The translations under genes and the position numbers were made by a program. A DNA stretch of 64,000 nucleotides. Origin: an uncultured Helicobacter sp. Lineage in GTDB: Bacteria > Campylobacterota > Campylobacteria > Campylobacterales > Helicobacteraceae. The stretch lies in assembly GCA_944326445.1 (NCBI GenBank), contig CALVDZ010000010.1, forward strand, positions 1 to 64,000, given 5' to 3'. Positions 63,490 through 64,000 of the stretch are shown here, one piece after another. Under the pieces are notes generated by a model. The model was not told where the DNA came from and made no database searches. It saw only the letters and a program-made list of their open reading frames with translations. Numbering within the stretch: the stretch's first letter is position 1; the number at the start of each line of letters is the position of its first letter.

Positions 63490-64000
63490 TTACTTAAGGG
63501 CTATTGTAGCAATCCTGCTTTCTATCTCTAAGCTTTTTGCGAGAGATTGAATCACTTGTTGAAAATGCTCATAGTCTATCTCCTCGCCTTTGTGGGATTT
63601 TAGGTATTTATCTAGCACAGCATAGCCGCCGATTTTATACTCCCACACTTCTTTGCTAACCTTGTCAAAATAAAGGCTTTTATTTACAAAAAGCCTTTGC
63701 TCGCTTTCTTTGTAATTTGGCTTCTCTATTGCAAGGGATTTCTTTGCAGTGTCTAAAAAGAGTGCCTCGCCAATAGATTCTGTATCGCTTAAATTATCTT
63801 GCATTAGGTGGGTTGCTATTAGATTCTGTCCTAGTTTGCTTAAAGCGATAAGCTTCTCTTTAGATTCTACAAAAGGGATTTTGGGGAAATCGATTTTAAG
63901 AAAGTCTATGTATTTTTCGCGATAATCCTTATGAAATAACACCGCATAGATATAGCCCAAAATCGCCTCGGGGCTAAAATGCTCACTGTATTTAGAATCC
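63490..64000 (-). CDS. Type ISP restriction-modification enzyme, C-terminal part
   Basis: The last 170 residues of a gene that enters from the right edge. F-S-P-E-A-I-L-G-Y-I-Y-A-V-L-F-H, Y-R-E-K-Y-I-D-F-L-K-I-D-F-P-K-I-P-F and V-W-E-Y-K-I-G-G-Y-A-V-L-D-K-Y-L-K-S-H-K-G are characteristic of the C-terminal specificity region of single-chain type ISP (LlaBIII-like) restriction-modification enzymes. The helicase-nuclease and methyltransferase domains would lie outside the window. No frameshift is seen in this part. Confidence 0.75.
   Translation of the reverse strand, partial: DSKYSEHFSPEAILGYIYAVLFHKDYREKYIDFLKIDFPKIPFVESKEKLIALSKLGQNLIATHLMQDNLSDTESIGEALFLDTAKKSLAIEKPNYKESEQRLFVNKSLYFDKVSKEVWEYKIGGYAVLDKYLKSHKGEEIDYEHFQQVIQSLAKSLEIESRIATIALK

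Overview
The window is chromosomal DNA of a Helicobacter (Campylobacterota). The best evidence is gene order. can-kdsA-ribH-nusB-pyrF and mqnD/recA-eno-small coiled-coil gene-AMIN gene-aroK are arrangements I know from H. pylori. Fur, CcoS, an FqrB-like flavoprotein, a Hof-like porin, a TlpD-type chemoreceptor and a GT10 fucosyltransferase fit the same genus. The complete phosphonate (C-P lyase) operon and the two-subunit class I fumarase are absent from H. pylori as I know it, so an enterohepatic-type species is more likely.

Layout. 1-2190: no ordinary gene; two head-to-head copies of a composite repeat rich in AGATTCT/AGAATCT. 2205-10915: pyrF-nusB-ribH-kdsA-can (minus), then DedA, an ArsC-like protein, an NlpC/P60 lipoprotein and a metal ABC importer (plus). 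10938-12321: fucosyltransferase and two tRNA-Leu genes. 12348-26250: atpE, bacteriohemerythrin, fumarase, MFS transporter, moaC, cmoA, an HD protein, xth, FqrB-like protein, ccoS, PBP1A, TlpD-like receptor, fur, a DUF3015 protein. 26538-36276: YebC, porin, asparaginase, ispH, panC, hypF, MATE, aroK. 36277-40696: AMIN protein, FtsB-like protein, eno, recA, mqnD. 40721-49153: surface-polysaccharide locus (GT90, ugd, membrane glycosyltransferase, galE, FAD oxidoreductase); the last three genes are frame-broken, two of them by repeat insertions. 49218-51751: a Tat-exported transglutaminase-fold protein and catalase. 52037-63099: phnCDEGHIJKLM plus a phnN-phnP fusion, preceded by a Pho-box-like array. 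63490-64000: 3' end of a type ISP restriction-modification gene.

Three kinds of sequence stand out. (1) The 7-mer AGAWTCT is far commoner than chance everywhere, including housekeeping genes, and is expanded into ES/LDS-rich protein repeats. (2) A composite repeat is inserted inside galE and the FAD oxidoreductase gene, with long reading frames running through it; two copies of the family carry 12-base G tracts, and the galE tract sets the reading frame. (3) A separate intergenic family folds into two hairpins whose stems change by compensatory substitutions between copies. The phn operon would take up phosphonates (PhnCDE) and break the C-P bond (PhnG-M) with PhnN/PhnP finishing the phosphoribosyl branch; its promoter looks phosphate-controlled.

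All identifications come from reading sequence and motifs; no database search was run.
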